From contig CAWEUM010000006.1 in the NCBI GenBank assembly GCA_963812255.1, forward strand, positions 1 through 64,000: 64,000 nucleotides of DNA, in the 5' to 3' direction. The notes beneath the pieces are model-generated. The model was not told the DNA's origin and did no database searches. It saw nothing but the letters and a program-made list of their open reading frames with translations. This document shows positions 35,327-43,720 of the stretch, piece by piece. The stretch comes from DATJGR01 sp963812255 (lineage in GTDB: Bacteria; Pseudomonadota; Gammaproteobacteria; Pseudomonadales; Azotimanducaceae). The first letter of the stretch is position 1, and every line of letters begins with the position of its first letter. The translations under genes and the position numbers were made by a program.

Positions 35327-36570
35327 ACAACACCACCCGCATTGGACGAACGATCGGCTTCGTGATCGGCCACTCGTATGCGCCGAGCACGACGCAGCAC
35401 GAAGCGGATCGCAACCTTCAACGCGCGCTTGACGTAGTAGTACGGCAACATCCAGCCCCGCATCGCATTGTCCTGCCACATCACATACACCAACGACGGC
35501 ATAGCGCCGAATTTCAGGAAGCCGCATATTGTTTGGAGGTGACCGTGCGTCCATCGCAACGCGACGCGCGGCGACCTCGCGCTGTGCAGCATCGAGGCAT
35601 AGATCCCTTCCACTGCAACACGATCCAAACGCTTGCTGCGCGCAGCAAGCTCATTCAGCGCCTGAGCCGATACGTCCGCCGCCAGTGATTGCGCGATCCA
35701 GCCCCATGCGACGAACAGCGGCAGCGCCAGTCGCGCGCGCGTCGCGGTTCGCACTGCCACTTCCCAGTCAAACTCGCGTCCATGCCCGATCAGATAGTAC
35801 GCATCACATATCCAGCGCAGGTTCGCACGACTGCGCGAGTACAGCGCGTGACCGCAGACGTGTACCAGACCGTCCTCGGGCGATAGTACCCGCATGTGCG
35901 CCCCACCGACCTGCACCGCACGCGCACGGCCACCGAGTTCTTCGAACGGCAGGTCGAAATGCGGCAGGTAGAACGGCTTCGAGTGAAGGCCGATCGCGAG
36001 ACCGGTGCCATGACGGAAGATGCGGTGCTGGGCGGCGCCGGCGAGCATCGGCTCGCCCGTGCATCGCAGACCCAGCAAGGCAGCCTCTGCCGCCGGCATC
36101 GCGGCGGCATCGACCCACAGATCGATTGCGTGGTTGTGTCGCCACGATGGTTGTGGATACGCGCCGATCGACACCGCCCCGCCTTTCAGCAGAATACTGG
36201 AAACACCGGCGGCATCGAGCGCAGCCAAAGTACCGGCGAGGATCTCCAGATAGATCCGGCCGCGCAATTCTTCGCGCACCGAGGCGACGCGCGCATACGT
36301 GTGAAACGCCTTGCCCGCATCGATCCCATTGACAGCCAATCGAGACTCGACAAACGGCAACAGACCCTTCAGACCGGTCCCATTGGATTCGAAATAGCGC
36401 TTCGCGTCGCCGACGACAGCGACGAAGTCTTTCCATGCGCGCGACGCCGCGTCCGGCTCGCGCAAACAGGCAGCCAACAACAACGCCTCCGCGCGCGACG
36501 GCATCGCGTGTTGCAGCGCCGCTGCGTAGGCTCGTGTTCGCGACTGTGTGAACCCGCGCGGGGCAGTCAT
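35323..36570 (-). CDS. Nucleotidyltransferase-fold family protein (2)
   Basis: A 415-residue protein with the same overall plan as its downstream neighbour: N-terminal helices, SSILLKGGAVSIGAYPQPS, then HNHAIDLWVDAAAMPAAEAA (D-x-W in place of the usual D-L-D) and VLSPEDGLVHVCGHALYSRS. The metal-binding acid pair is therefore only partly kept, so it may be a non-catalytic partner. Its ATG overlaps the glycosyltransferase stop (36567-36570), and its own stop overlaps the next start. Confidence 0.75.
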   Translation of the reverse strand: MTAPRGFTQSRTRAYAAALQHAMPSRAEALLLAACLREPDAASRAWKDFVAVVGDAKRYFESNGTGLKGLLPFVESRLAVNGIDAGKAFHTYARVASVREELRGRIYLEILAGTLAALDAAGVSSILLKGGAVSIGAYPQPSWRHNHAIDLWVDAAAMPAAEAALLGLRCTGEPMLAGAAQHRIFRHGTGLAIGLHSKPFYLPHFDLPFEELGGRARAVQVGGAHMRVLSPEDGLVHVCGHALYSRSRANLRWICDAYYLIGHGREFDWEVAVRTATRARLALPLFVAWGWIAQSLAADVSAQALNELAARSKRLDRVAVEGIYASMLHSARSPRVALRWTHGHLQTICGFLKFGAMPSLVYVMWQDNAMRGWMLPYYYVKRALKVAIRFVLRRARRIRVADHEADRSSNAGGVV

Positions 36571-37262
36571 GCGCGTCGCATACCACGCCGTGCAATCCGC
36601 GCGCGCGCGATCGCGATCAGCTCGAACTCACCGCCGGAATTGCGATCGCGGCTCATGTTGGCGTCGTGAATGCGACGATCCACCAGCACATCCTGCAACG
36701 CCTGCACCGCGTAACCTGCGTCGGTCGCTCGCAGTACGAATTCGTGAAGATCGCGGTGTTTCAGAGATGGATCGAGCAACCCAATCGCTTCGAACAACGC
36801 GCGGCGCGCCATGAACGTCGATCCCAGATTCGGCTGATCGGCGATCAGCGTGGTCGCATCCGTTGAGTCGCGCTCCGCGCCCAAGTCGGCGCTCCAGAAG
36901 TTGTGCATATAGGCCGTGCAGATCGCCAGGTCGGCGCGCGCGTCGAAGTACTTCATCTGAATCGCCAGCTTTTCGGCGCGCCAGATATCGTCCGAATCGA
37001 GAAAAGCGATAACCGCCCCCGCGGCGCGCTGGACGCCTGCGTTGCGGGCGCTGGAGGGTCCGGTGTTGCACTGATGAACATAACTGACCCGTGGCACATA
37101 GGATTCCGCCACAGTTCGAGTTGCATCGGTCGAACCGTCATCGACTACGATGATTTCGACCCGATCGTAGGTCTGCGCCAAAACCGAGTCGATCGCCTCA
37201 GCCAGGAAACGCTCCCCGTTGAAGACCGGGATCACGCAGCTCACGAGCGTGTTGTTTTGCAT
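36567..37262 (-). CDS. Family 2 glycosyltransferase (1)
   Basis: A 231-residue GT-A glycosyltransferase. It begins LVSCVIPVFNGERFLAEAI, has the nucleotide site VVDDGSTDATRTVAESY, and the metal-binding FLDSDDIWRAEKLAIQM. The C-terminus is short and soluble, so it transfers a sugar in the cytoplasm. First gene of the minus-strand operon; the divergent HprK-related gene starts 121 bp away, a likely shared promoter region. Confidence 0.92.
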   Translation of the reverse strand: MQNNTLVSCVIPVFNGERFLAEAIDSVLAQTYDRVEIIVVDDGSTDATRTVAESYVPRVSYVHQCNTGPSSARNAGVQRAAGAVIAFLDSDDIWRAEKLAIQMKYFDARADLAICTAYMHNFWSADLGAERDSTDATTLIADQPNLGSTFMARRALFEAIGLLDPSLKHRDLHEFVLRATDAGYAVQALQDVLVDRRIHDANMSRDRNSGGEFELIAIARARIARRGMRRA

Positions 37263-37383
37263 CGCTCCACTTTGCCAAGCCGTTATCCGGAAGACGAGTG
37301 GTTCTTGTAAGACCTTGGTAATCGGGCAGTTTCGTCACCCGTGTTTGTGCGAGACTCAGCTTCCGATCGATTCATTGAACGTC

Positions 37384-38502
37384 ATGGCCACTCCGGCAGT
37401 CGATACGCATCGTCAGATATTGCCGACCGATGAGGTACCGTTTGGCGATCTGGGAAATGACTTCGAGCGCGCCATACGAGCTCACGGCGGGCGCCAATTC
37501 GAGCTGCGAATCGCCGATTTTGACGTCTGTATTCGCGTCGTCGGCTCCGAGTGGGCAGACGCAGTCGCCGCCGCTATGGGCCACCTGCAACGCCGCGGCT
37601 CGGGTGGGTTTCAACCCGAACTCGCAATCGATGTGTGGGATATCGGCGCAACCGGCATCGCCGTATCGAAACGCGCTACGCGCGATCCGTCCGCACCACC
37701 GATTCTGATGAGGGGCTCCCAGGACGGGCGCTTCGTGGGCGAGGAGCGACACCACGGCATGACCTGGCTGGATCGGCGCGGCAATCGCATCATCGGTTTC
37801 ACCCAGTGCGCCACTCGTCTCAATCTGGATGAACGCGCAAGACCGTTCCACAAGATGCTCTCGGCATGGCTAGAAGACCGCGGCGTGCAGTTCGTTCACT
37901 CCGGCCTGATTCGCCATGCGGGCCGCGGTATCCTGTTCGTCGGCAATGGCGGTGCCGGCAAATCCACTTCATCGATCGCATGCCTGCGCGCTGGCATGGG
38001 CTACCTCGGCGACGACTTCATCGGCTTGGGCGTGAAGGACGATTGCTTCGTGGGCTATGGCTTCTATGCCTCCTGTCTGCTCAACGTCCACCACATCGAG
38101 CGGTTTCCGGATCTGAAGCCGCTCGGACACGCGCCGAACCACAGCTACGAAGAGAAGTGTGTACTGTATCTGACTGACGCATTTGCACACTGCCTGCGTG
38201 AGCGCAGCACAATCGACGCGCTGGTATTGCCGAAGGTCGTCGATTCGGAAACAACGTCGTTCCGCAGGGCGACACCGGTGGAAACGTTGAAAGCCATCGC
38301 GCCGACATCTGTGATGATGCTGCCGCGGCCTAATCGCGCCGCCTTCGAACGCCTGGTACAGCTCGTACAGACCACTCCCGGTTACTGGCTCGAACTCGGC
38401 CGCCGTGTCGATCTGATTCCAGACGCGGTTTGCGCGCTGGCGCAAAGTCTGCCGGTTCCCCAGCCACAACCACCCGAACTCACACGCAGAAATCAAGAAT
38501 GA
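37384..38502 (+). CDS. HprK-related kinase of the HprK/PqqD-associated system
   Basis: A 372-residue protein. The C-terminal half has an HPr-kinase-like P-loop, LFVGNGGAGKSTSSIACLRA (G187-T195, Lys193), followed by GYLGDDFIGLG, the likely Walker-B-like/acidic loop. The N-terminal half (FGDLGNDFERAIRAHGGRQF) is unlike classical HprK. No PTS HPr target is encoded here. In many proteobacteria such kinases sit beside a PqqD-like protein, as here (next gene, 9 bp), and probably phosphorylate a peptide or small molecule, not HPr. The ATG at 37384 was chosen for the compact divergent promoter. Confidence 0.8.
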   Translation: MATPAVDTHRQILPTDEVPFGDLGNDFERAIRAHGGRQFELRIADFDVCIRVVGSEWADAVAAAMGHLQRRGSGGFQPELAIDVWDIGATGIAVSKRATRDPSAPPILMRGSQDGRFVGEERHHGMTWLDRRGNRIIGFTQCATRLNLDERARPFHKMLSAWLEDRGVQFVHSGLIRHAGRGILFVGNGGAGKSTSSIACLRAGMGYLGDDFIGLGVKDDCFVGYGFYASCLLNVHHIERFPDLKPLGHAPNHSYEEKCVLYLTDAFAHCLRERSTIDALVLPKVVDSETTSFRRATPVETLKAIAPTSVMMLPRPNRAAFERLVQLVQTTPGYWLELGRRVDLIPDAVCALAQSLPVPQPQPPELTRRNQE

Positions 38503-38511
38503 GGATCTGAC

Positions 38512-38940
38512 ATGCTCGCACTATCGAACGTCATCACCGCAAACCAACAACATGTGGCCGCGAAAGTCATGGACGGTGAGGCGATCCTGATCAACCTCAC
38601 GACTGGGGCGTACTACAGCATACCGTCCACCGGTGGCTTCATCTGGTCTGTAGTCGAAACCGACATCTCGCTCGACGAAGTCGTGCGCGCCGTGCTTCTG
38701 CACTACGACGTTGAACGCGAACAGGCCGAAACGGACGTTCTGCGTTTGTGCACGGAACTGCACGACGAAGGACTGGTGATCGTATCCGATTCAGCAGTCA
38801 CCGAACCGACGCTTCCGCCGGCACCCGTTACACGCCAGCCGTACCTGCCACCGACGTTGGAGAAATTCACCGACATGGCCGAAATGTTTGCACTCGATCC
38901 ACCGCTGCCGGGGCTCGCCACCGCGGCGCGCGGCCAGTAA
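38512..38940 (+). CDS. PqqD-like peptide chaperone with leader-like C-terminal tail
   Basis: A 142-residue protein. Residues 5-95 form a PqqD/RiPP-recognition-element winged helix (AILINLTTGAYYSIPSTG, LDEVVRAVLLHYDV). After a Pro-rich linker comes a conserved-looking tail at 111-134, beginning YLPPTLEKFTDMAEMF and ending LDPPLPG. The Y-x-x-P-x-L-x-x-F/G pattern resembles leader motifs of lasso and related precursor peptides. The tail might occupy its own binding groove or be the modified substrate. Ribosome site GAGG precedes the ATG. It lies between the kinase and a glycosyltransferase. Confidence 0.8.
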   Translation: MLALSNVITANQQHVAAKVMDGEAILINLTTGAYYSIPSTGGFIWSVVETDISLDEVVRAVLLHYDVEREQAETDVLRLCTELHDEGLVIVSDSAVTEPTLPPAPVTRQPYLPPTLEKFTDMAEMFALDPPLPGLATAARGQ

Positions 38941-38978
38941 ATTTATCGCTGACAATTGAACAATGGCGTGATCCAGCA

Positions 38979-39686
38979 ATGATGTCGACGATGCGCGCCA
39001 GGATCAGCTGCATCATTCCAGTCTACAACGCCGCGCCGTATCTGGCCGAGGCATTGGATTGCGTACTTGCGCAGACCGTGCCGATCGACGAGATCATCCT
39101 CGTCGACGACGGCTCGACCGACGGTTCGCGCGAGGTAGCGGCCCGCTATTCCAAGCATGCATCGCTCGTAAGTCAGGAGAATCTTGGCCCGGCCGCCGCG
39201 CGGAATCACGGACTTCGCCTGGCAAGCGGCGACCTGATCACCTTCCTCGACGCGGACGACGTTTGGGCCGTGGAAAAGACCGAACGTCAGCTCGCCGCCT
39301 TTAACGATCAACCGGAATTGGCCATCTGCATGACGCATGTGCAGAACTTCTGGGCGCCGGAATTTCAGCCCACATCGAGGCCGGATCGAAAGTTCACCGA
39401 GGCACAGCCGGGCTACGTGTGCCAATGCCTGATGGCTCGACGCGAGGTATTCGATCGCGTGGGCCTCTTCGATGAATCGCTTCGCGTCAGCGAGGACACC
39501 GACTGGTTCGGACGCGCCGAGCGCGCAGGCGTCGCCAAACAGATCCTCACCGACGTGCTGGTGCGCCGGCGCCTGCACGGCAGCAATACCAGCTACGCGC
39601 TGTACAGTTCCGATAAGGCGCGTAACGACATCCTCGAAGTGGCCATGCGCAACCTGCGCGCAAAGCGCGGTACTCCCAAGAGCTGA
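38979..39686 (+). CDS. Family 2 glycosyltransferase (2)
   Basis: A 235-residue GT-A enzyme, about the same size as its divergent counterpart at 36567-37262. It begins ISCIIPVYNAAPYLAEALD, with ILVDDGSTDGSREVAARY and ITFLDADDVWAVEKTERQ. Both glycosyltransferases share the HNFW/QNFWAP-type tract after the acceptor region, so they are probably paralogues from one ancestor. The ATG pair at 38979/38982 gives the normal start. Last gene of the plus-strand operon. Confidence 0.9.
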   Translation: MMSTMRARISCIIPVYNAAPYLAEALDCVLAQTVPIDEIILVDDGSTDGSREVAARYSKHASLVSQENLGPAAARNHGLRLASGDLITFLDADDVWAVEKTERQLAAFNDQPELAICMTHVQNFWAPEFQPTSRPDRKFTEAQPGYVCQCLMARREVFDRVGLFDESLRVSEDTDWFGRAERAGVAKQILTDVLVRRRLHGSNTSYALYSSDKARNDILEVAMRNLRAKRGTPKS

Positions 39687-39776
39687 AACCTCGGTAGCGC
39701 GGCGGGTGTTCCGTGCCATTGACAAGTATGCCGATCTCACCCGTAATCCGCCCCTTACTCCGCAACGCGTGCCGCT

Positions 39777-40340
39777 ATGTTCAAATCGATTCTTGGTGTC
39801 ATCTTCCTCGGACTGTTCAGCGCAACGGCTCTGGCGGCCGATGAATACGACGAAGCAATCAACGTATTCAAGGCGGCTGGAGAAAGCGGCGATTTCTTCA
39901 AAGACGCCTACGGCTATGCGGTATTTCCGACGATCGGCAAGGGTGGAATCGGATTGGGCGCTGCGCACGGGTCGGGTCGTGTGTACGCTCAAGGCAAAGA
40001 AACGGGCACCACCACGATGAACCAGGTAACCGTCGGATTTCAGCTTGGTGGTCAGGCATTCAGTCAGATCATCTTCCTGAAGGACAAGCGCGCGTTCGAT
40101 GATTTCACGAGCGGAAATTTCGAATTCGGCGCACAAGTCGCCGCCGTTGCAATCACCGCGGCGGCATCAGCCGGAACCAGTACGACGGGTTCATCGGCGG
40201 GTGCAAGCGGCGGAAGCAAGAATGCGACGACTGTAGGCAACGGCTACCACAAAGGCATGGCGATATTCACGGTTGCCAAGGGCGGGCTGATGTACGAAGC
40301 CACCGTCGGCGGTCAGAAATTCAGCTACAAGCCGCTCTGA
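39777..40340 (+). CDS. SYLF-domain (YSC84-like) exported protein
   Basis: A 187-residue protein with a signal peptide (MFKSILGVIFLGLFSATALA, cleaved before ADEYD). The SYLF/YSC84 domain follows: DAYGYAVFPTIGKGGIGLG, GFQLGGQAFSQIIFL and NFEFGAQVAAVAITAAA. Such domains bind lipids or membranes. A Gly/Ser/Thr-rich insert lies at about 138-155. It is 91 bp downstream of the glycosyltransferase, probably its own unit. Confidence 0.88.
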   Translation: MFKSILGVIFLGLFSATALAADEYDEAINVFKAAGESGDFFKDAYGYAVFPTIGKGGIGLGAAHGSGRVYAQGKETGTTTMNQVTVGFQLGGQAFSQIIFLKDKRAFDDFTSGNFEFGAQVAAVAITAAASAGTSTTGSSAGASGGSKNATTVGNGYHKGMAIFTVAKGGLMYEATVGGQKFSYKPL

Positions 40341-40362
40341 GCCACTGCTCGAGAGCTGCGCC

Positions 40363-40710
40363 CTATTCGGGTAGATCTTTGTCTGCCGGCCTTGCAGGCG
40401 GCGGCCACGGAAAGTCTTCCGGAACATTCAAGGACTGGTGCACAAACGCGTTCCACTCCTCCGTGGCCGCGTTCGCAGCGGCTCGGTGTCGGTCTGCGGC
40501 TTCGTTATTCTGTTGGATGAACGCGCTCATGCAGGCACGATACGCATCCACCCGATCGACGAACCGATTCCAGACGGCGGCGTCGTTCTTGTCTGCCGGA
40601 CGGGTCGGTTGCAGACATGCATGAGTGGGCTGTTGGTCGTGGGCAAACGCCAGCCCTGGAAGCAGCGCGGCGAAGACGATCAAGCGGGATGTAGCCACAA
40701 GGCAAGGCAT
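40363..40710 (-). CDS. Small exported hypothetical protein
   Basis: A 115-residue protein with a clear signal peptide (SRLIVFAALLPGLAFA, before HDQQP). The mature part is helical and charged, with two Cys (HACLQP, YRACMS) that could form a disulphide, and a Pro-rich tail (WPPPARPADKDLPE). No family recognised. The ATG at 40710 is chosen for the signal peptide. It converges with the SYLF gene. Confidence 0.6.
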   Translation of the reverse strand: MPCLVATSRLIVFAALLPGLAFAHDQQPTHACLQPTRPADKNDAAVWNRFVDRVDAYRACMSAFIQQNNEAADRHRAAANAATEEWNAFVHQSLNVPEDFPWPPPARPADKDLPE

Positions 40711-40912
40711 GCTGCTCTCCACGAACGACATATCGGCGTCAACTTCGGAGACGACGCCGATTGTCGCGCCAAAGGATACCAAGGTGTCGATCACACGGGA
40801 GTGAGTGTGCCCTTCGCACCCGCCTCGACCCGCGGAGAGGAAGGGATTGATTCGGGCCCTTCGGGCGACAGCGTCCAAACTCGCTCCCCGAAACCTGGAA
40901 ACCCCTCTCAAA

Positions 40913-41830
40913 TCAGAACGAACACAAGGTCGCGGTCGTCAGCCGCCATCGTACTCGATCGATGCCGAAGCCACCCTCGTCCACGTTGCTGAGCGGCTGC
41001 CCCACCCACGGCATACCCGCCACGAACTCGCTGACGAACTGATATGTTGCGTCGCTGCGCCGGACCTGGCTGTCGGCGAAGTCCCACTCGAAGTAGGTGC
41101 ACAGATAGGTTCCGCCCATCGACGGCGGCCACGTACCGAGTACCGGCATGCGGAAGATGGTCTTCAACGCAGCAAAGTTCGCCAGGTTCTCCATCGCGGC
41201 GGCATCGGACATCCAGGCGCTCTTCGCCCTGACGTCGGCGGTGAATTTTGTCGCTGTCTGCGTGACCTTTACGGCATAAACAGGTGGTGGCGTTGCGAAA
41301 TCCTGCCATTCGAAGTTCGCAAATTCTTTGCGATAGCCATAATTGACGTTGCCCGCGTCGACCCCCCACTGCCAGTCGAGGTACATGCGCACCACGTAGT
41401 TGTGCCATTTATCGCTTCCGCCTTTCTTCTGTACGAACGGAATCAACAGCATCATCTCGTTGTAAGGCTCGCCTGCAGGTACGTTGCCATCATCGAAGAA
41501 ATGCCACGTCAATTCGGTTTGCCGACCGAACAATACGATGACCGGATGCTCGAGGGGATGGCTGCTGATGTTGTCAGCGAGCTTCAGGTCGGCCGGCAAG
41601 ATGCTCTCGACCGCTGAGCGGGACAGATTGGTGAACATCGCGTCACCGATGAAGCGCGTCTGTCCACCCCACGTCACGGCATGCCGTTGTGGATAGTACG
41701 AGCCGCGAAAATCCGCCGGCCCCAAGAAATCCGGCGTCGACGGTCCGGTCAGGATGCCACCGCGTAGACAGCAGCCCGCGACGAGGCACACGCAAATCCC
41801 GACGAGAAGCGGCCATCGCAGCGTCATCAT
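40913..41830 (-). CDS. Lipoprotein-like acetoacetate-decarboxylase-fold protein
   Basis: A 305-residue protein with a lipoprotein-type N-terminus (LLVGICVCLVAGC). The mature part looks like the acetoacetate decarboxylase (ADC) fold: QTRFIGDAMFTNLSRSAVES, HPVIVLFGRQTELTW, and YGYRKEF with Lys168 at the place of the catalytic lysine of ADC (G-x-P-K region). If so, it would be an envelope-located ADC-like protein, which is unusual. A GTG at 41881 is an alternative start. It is divergent from the isoprenoid operon, which encodes a second ADC-fold protein. Confidence 0.55.
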   Translation of the reverse strand: MMTLRWPLLVGICVCLVAGCCLRGGILTGPSTPDFLGPADFRGSYYPQRHAVTWGGQTRFIGDAMFTNLSRSAVESILPADLKLADNISSHPLEHPVIVLFGRQTELTWHFFDDGNVPAGEPYNEMMLLIPFVQKKGGSDKWHNYVVRMYLDWQWGVDAGNVNYGYRKEFANFEWQDFATPPPVYAVKVTQTATKFTADVRAKSAWMSDAAAMENLANFAALKTIFRMPVLGTWPPSMGGTYLCTYFEWDFADSQVRRSDATYQFVSEFVAGMPWVGQPLSNVDEGGFGIDRVRWRLTTATLCSF

Positions 41831-42063
41831 GGCGTGCCACCGGAGTCCTTTGCCGAGCAGGATGGCCACGGCGGCGTGCACCTGTCAATCCCGCGGCCGC
41901 GACGCAGTATTCCGGTTACATTGTCGCCGTGGGCGGCGCCCCCGGTGAGTTTAGCTTGACCGCGAGTTTGCCTAGATTGACACAGAAACGTTACCGTACC
42001 GGACGTCCAGTCCGACCGACTGACAGCTCACGGCACGGAGGCCCGTTGGAAAAGGGGATCCTT

Positions 42064-42681
42064 ATGGCCACCAACCGCATCAGCCGCCCGAAGGCGGACC
42101 GCCCGCGACCTCGTCGCAATAGCGCCGACCGGGACGAAGAGGACGAAGACCCGGACTTCATTCAGGAGAGCGTGCGCAACGCCTATAGAGTCGTTGAACC
42201 GTGGATGAAGCAGGGCCAGCGCGTCGCGCGACAGTTGAGCCGCGCGGCCTACGGCCCGCTGAACAACCTGCCCGATGGCGCACGGGACATCCAGGGCCGC
42301 TGGCTGCAGGCATCGGGAGAGATGGTCGCGACCTGGTTTGACATGCTGGGCATGGCGAGCCAGTGGATGACGCCGAATGGAGACGCGGCCGATGATCGAC
42401 GCGACCGCAGCCACGTTGCGTCCATCACCTACGATATTTCGAGCCATCTGCCGATCCGCGTCCGGACGCGCTTCACCGCACGCGCGGCCCAGGTCGCCCT
42501 GAAGGCGCCGCGATTCAAGAAACGCGACGGTATCCGCGTGCAATTCCGCACCAATGCGGAGGGCCGTCTGGCCGTGCGTGTCACAGTGCGCGAGGACCTG
42601 CCGCCTGGCAAACACACCAGCGCCATCATCGACGCTTACAGCGGTGAAACGGTCGGACGCATCCGCATCGTACTGGGCTGA
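42064..42681 (+). CDS. Hypothetical protein heading the isoprenoid operon
   Basis: A 205-residue protein. It has a basic, charged N-terminus (Arg/Lys-rich, then DRDEEDEDPDF), a helical middle with amphipathic stretches (SVRNAYRVVEPWMKQGQRVA), and a beta-rich C-terminal domain (PIRVRTRFTARAAQVALKAP, GKHTSAIIDAYSGETVGRI) like an Ig-like or binding module. No family recognised; it could be a granule- or membrane-associated protein. The next gene starts 19 bp downstream. Confidence 0.65.
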   Translation: MATNRISRPKADRPRPRRNSADRDEEDEDPDFIQESVRNAYRVVEPWMKQGQRVARQLSRAAYGPLNNLPDGARDIQGRWLQASGEMVATWFDMLGMASQWMTPNGDAADDRRDRSHVASITYDISSHLPIRVRTRFTARAAQVALKAPRFKKRDGIRVQFRTNAEGRLAVRVTVREDLPPGKHTSAIIDAYSGETVGRIRIVLG

Positions 42682-42700
42682 CGGCGTGCGCCGCGGTCCG

Positions 42701-43720
42701 ATGCCTTCCGTCGTCAACAGCGTGCTGCATGAGTACGGCGAGCTCACACGTACAGCGCTCGAGCAGTACTTACCAAACAGAGAGCCGCGGCGCTACCTGT
42801 ACGACCTGGTTGCCGACTATCCCCGCCGCGGCGGCAAGATGATGCGACCAAGCATCTGTATCGCCACTACGAAATCGTTGGGCGGCTCGGCGGAGGACGC
42901 GCTGCTATGCGCGGTATCTTTGGAACTGCTGCACAACGCGTTGCTGATCCACGACGACATCGAAGACGAGAGTGAAGAACGTCGAGGCAAACCGACGCTG
43001 CATGAGACGCACGGCGTGCCGATCGCGATCAACGTCGGTGATACGTTGACACTGTTGAGCCTCCGACCGCTGTTCGACAACCAACGCAACCTAGGCGCCA
43101 ATCTAACGTTCCAGCTCATCGAAGAAGCCGAAACGGTGGCTGTCGAGTCTGCCGAAGGCCAGGCCATCGAACTGGGCTGGCGGCACGACAACGTGGTCGA
43201 CGTCACCGAGTCCGACTACCTGCATATGGTGTTGAAAAAGACCTGCTGGCTGGCAACGATCTATCCGCTACGGGTCGGCGCGTTGATCGGCGGCCGTGGT
43301 CGCGTGACCCTCGACCGCTTCACACGCTTTGGGTTCTTCCTCGGCGCGGCGTTCCAGATCCAGGACGATCTTTTGAACCTGGTCGCGGACGCAAGCTATG
43401 GAAAAGAACGCAACGGTGATCTGTGGGAAGGGAAACGCACGTTGATGCTGATACATCTGCTCAATGCCTGCACCACTGACGAGCACGCGCGGATCGGCGA
43501 CATTCTCCGTCAGAGTAGACGGTCGATGCAGCCGGCAGACATCGATTGGCTGCGCGCAAGCATGGAGCGCTACGGCAGCATCGACTATGCGCGCCGGGTC
43601 GCGCATGGGATCGCAGGCGCCGCGCTGGAAGAGTTTGCCCAGGCGTTCGACGGCGCCCCGCCGTCGCGGGACCTGGATTTTCTGGAAGGCCTGACCACCT
43701 GGATATTCGAGCGCACCTGA
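42701..43720 (+). CDS. Polyprenyl diphosphate synthase (GGPP/FPP-type)
   Basis: A 339-residue trans-isoprenyl diphosphate synthase. The first Asp-rich motif DDIED is at residues 85-89, and the second (FQIQDDLLNL) has D222-D223, followed by KRTLMLIHL. RGGKMMRP at the start of the catalytic helices is typical. It condenses IPP with allylic diphosphates; chain length cannot be told reliably. GTG 42686 is an alternative start. The next ATG follows the stop codon directly, so translation is coupled. Confidence 0.9.
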   Translation: MPSVVNSVLHEYGELTRTALEQYLPNREPRRYLYDLVADYPRRGGKMMRPSICIATTKSLGGSAEDALLCAVSLELLHNALLIHDDIEDESEERRGKPTLHETHGVPIAINVGDTLTLLSLRPLFDNQRNLGANLTFQLIEEAETVAVESAEGQAIELGWRHDNVVDVTESDYLHMVLKKTCWLATIYPLRVGALIGGRGRVTLDRFTRFGFFLGAAFQIQDDLLNLVADASYGKERNGDLWEGKRTLMLIHLLNACTTDEHARIGDILRQSRRSMQPADIDWLRASMERYGSIDYARRVAHGIAGAALEEFAQAFDGAPPSRDLDFLEGLTTWIFERT

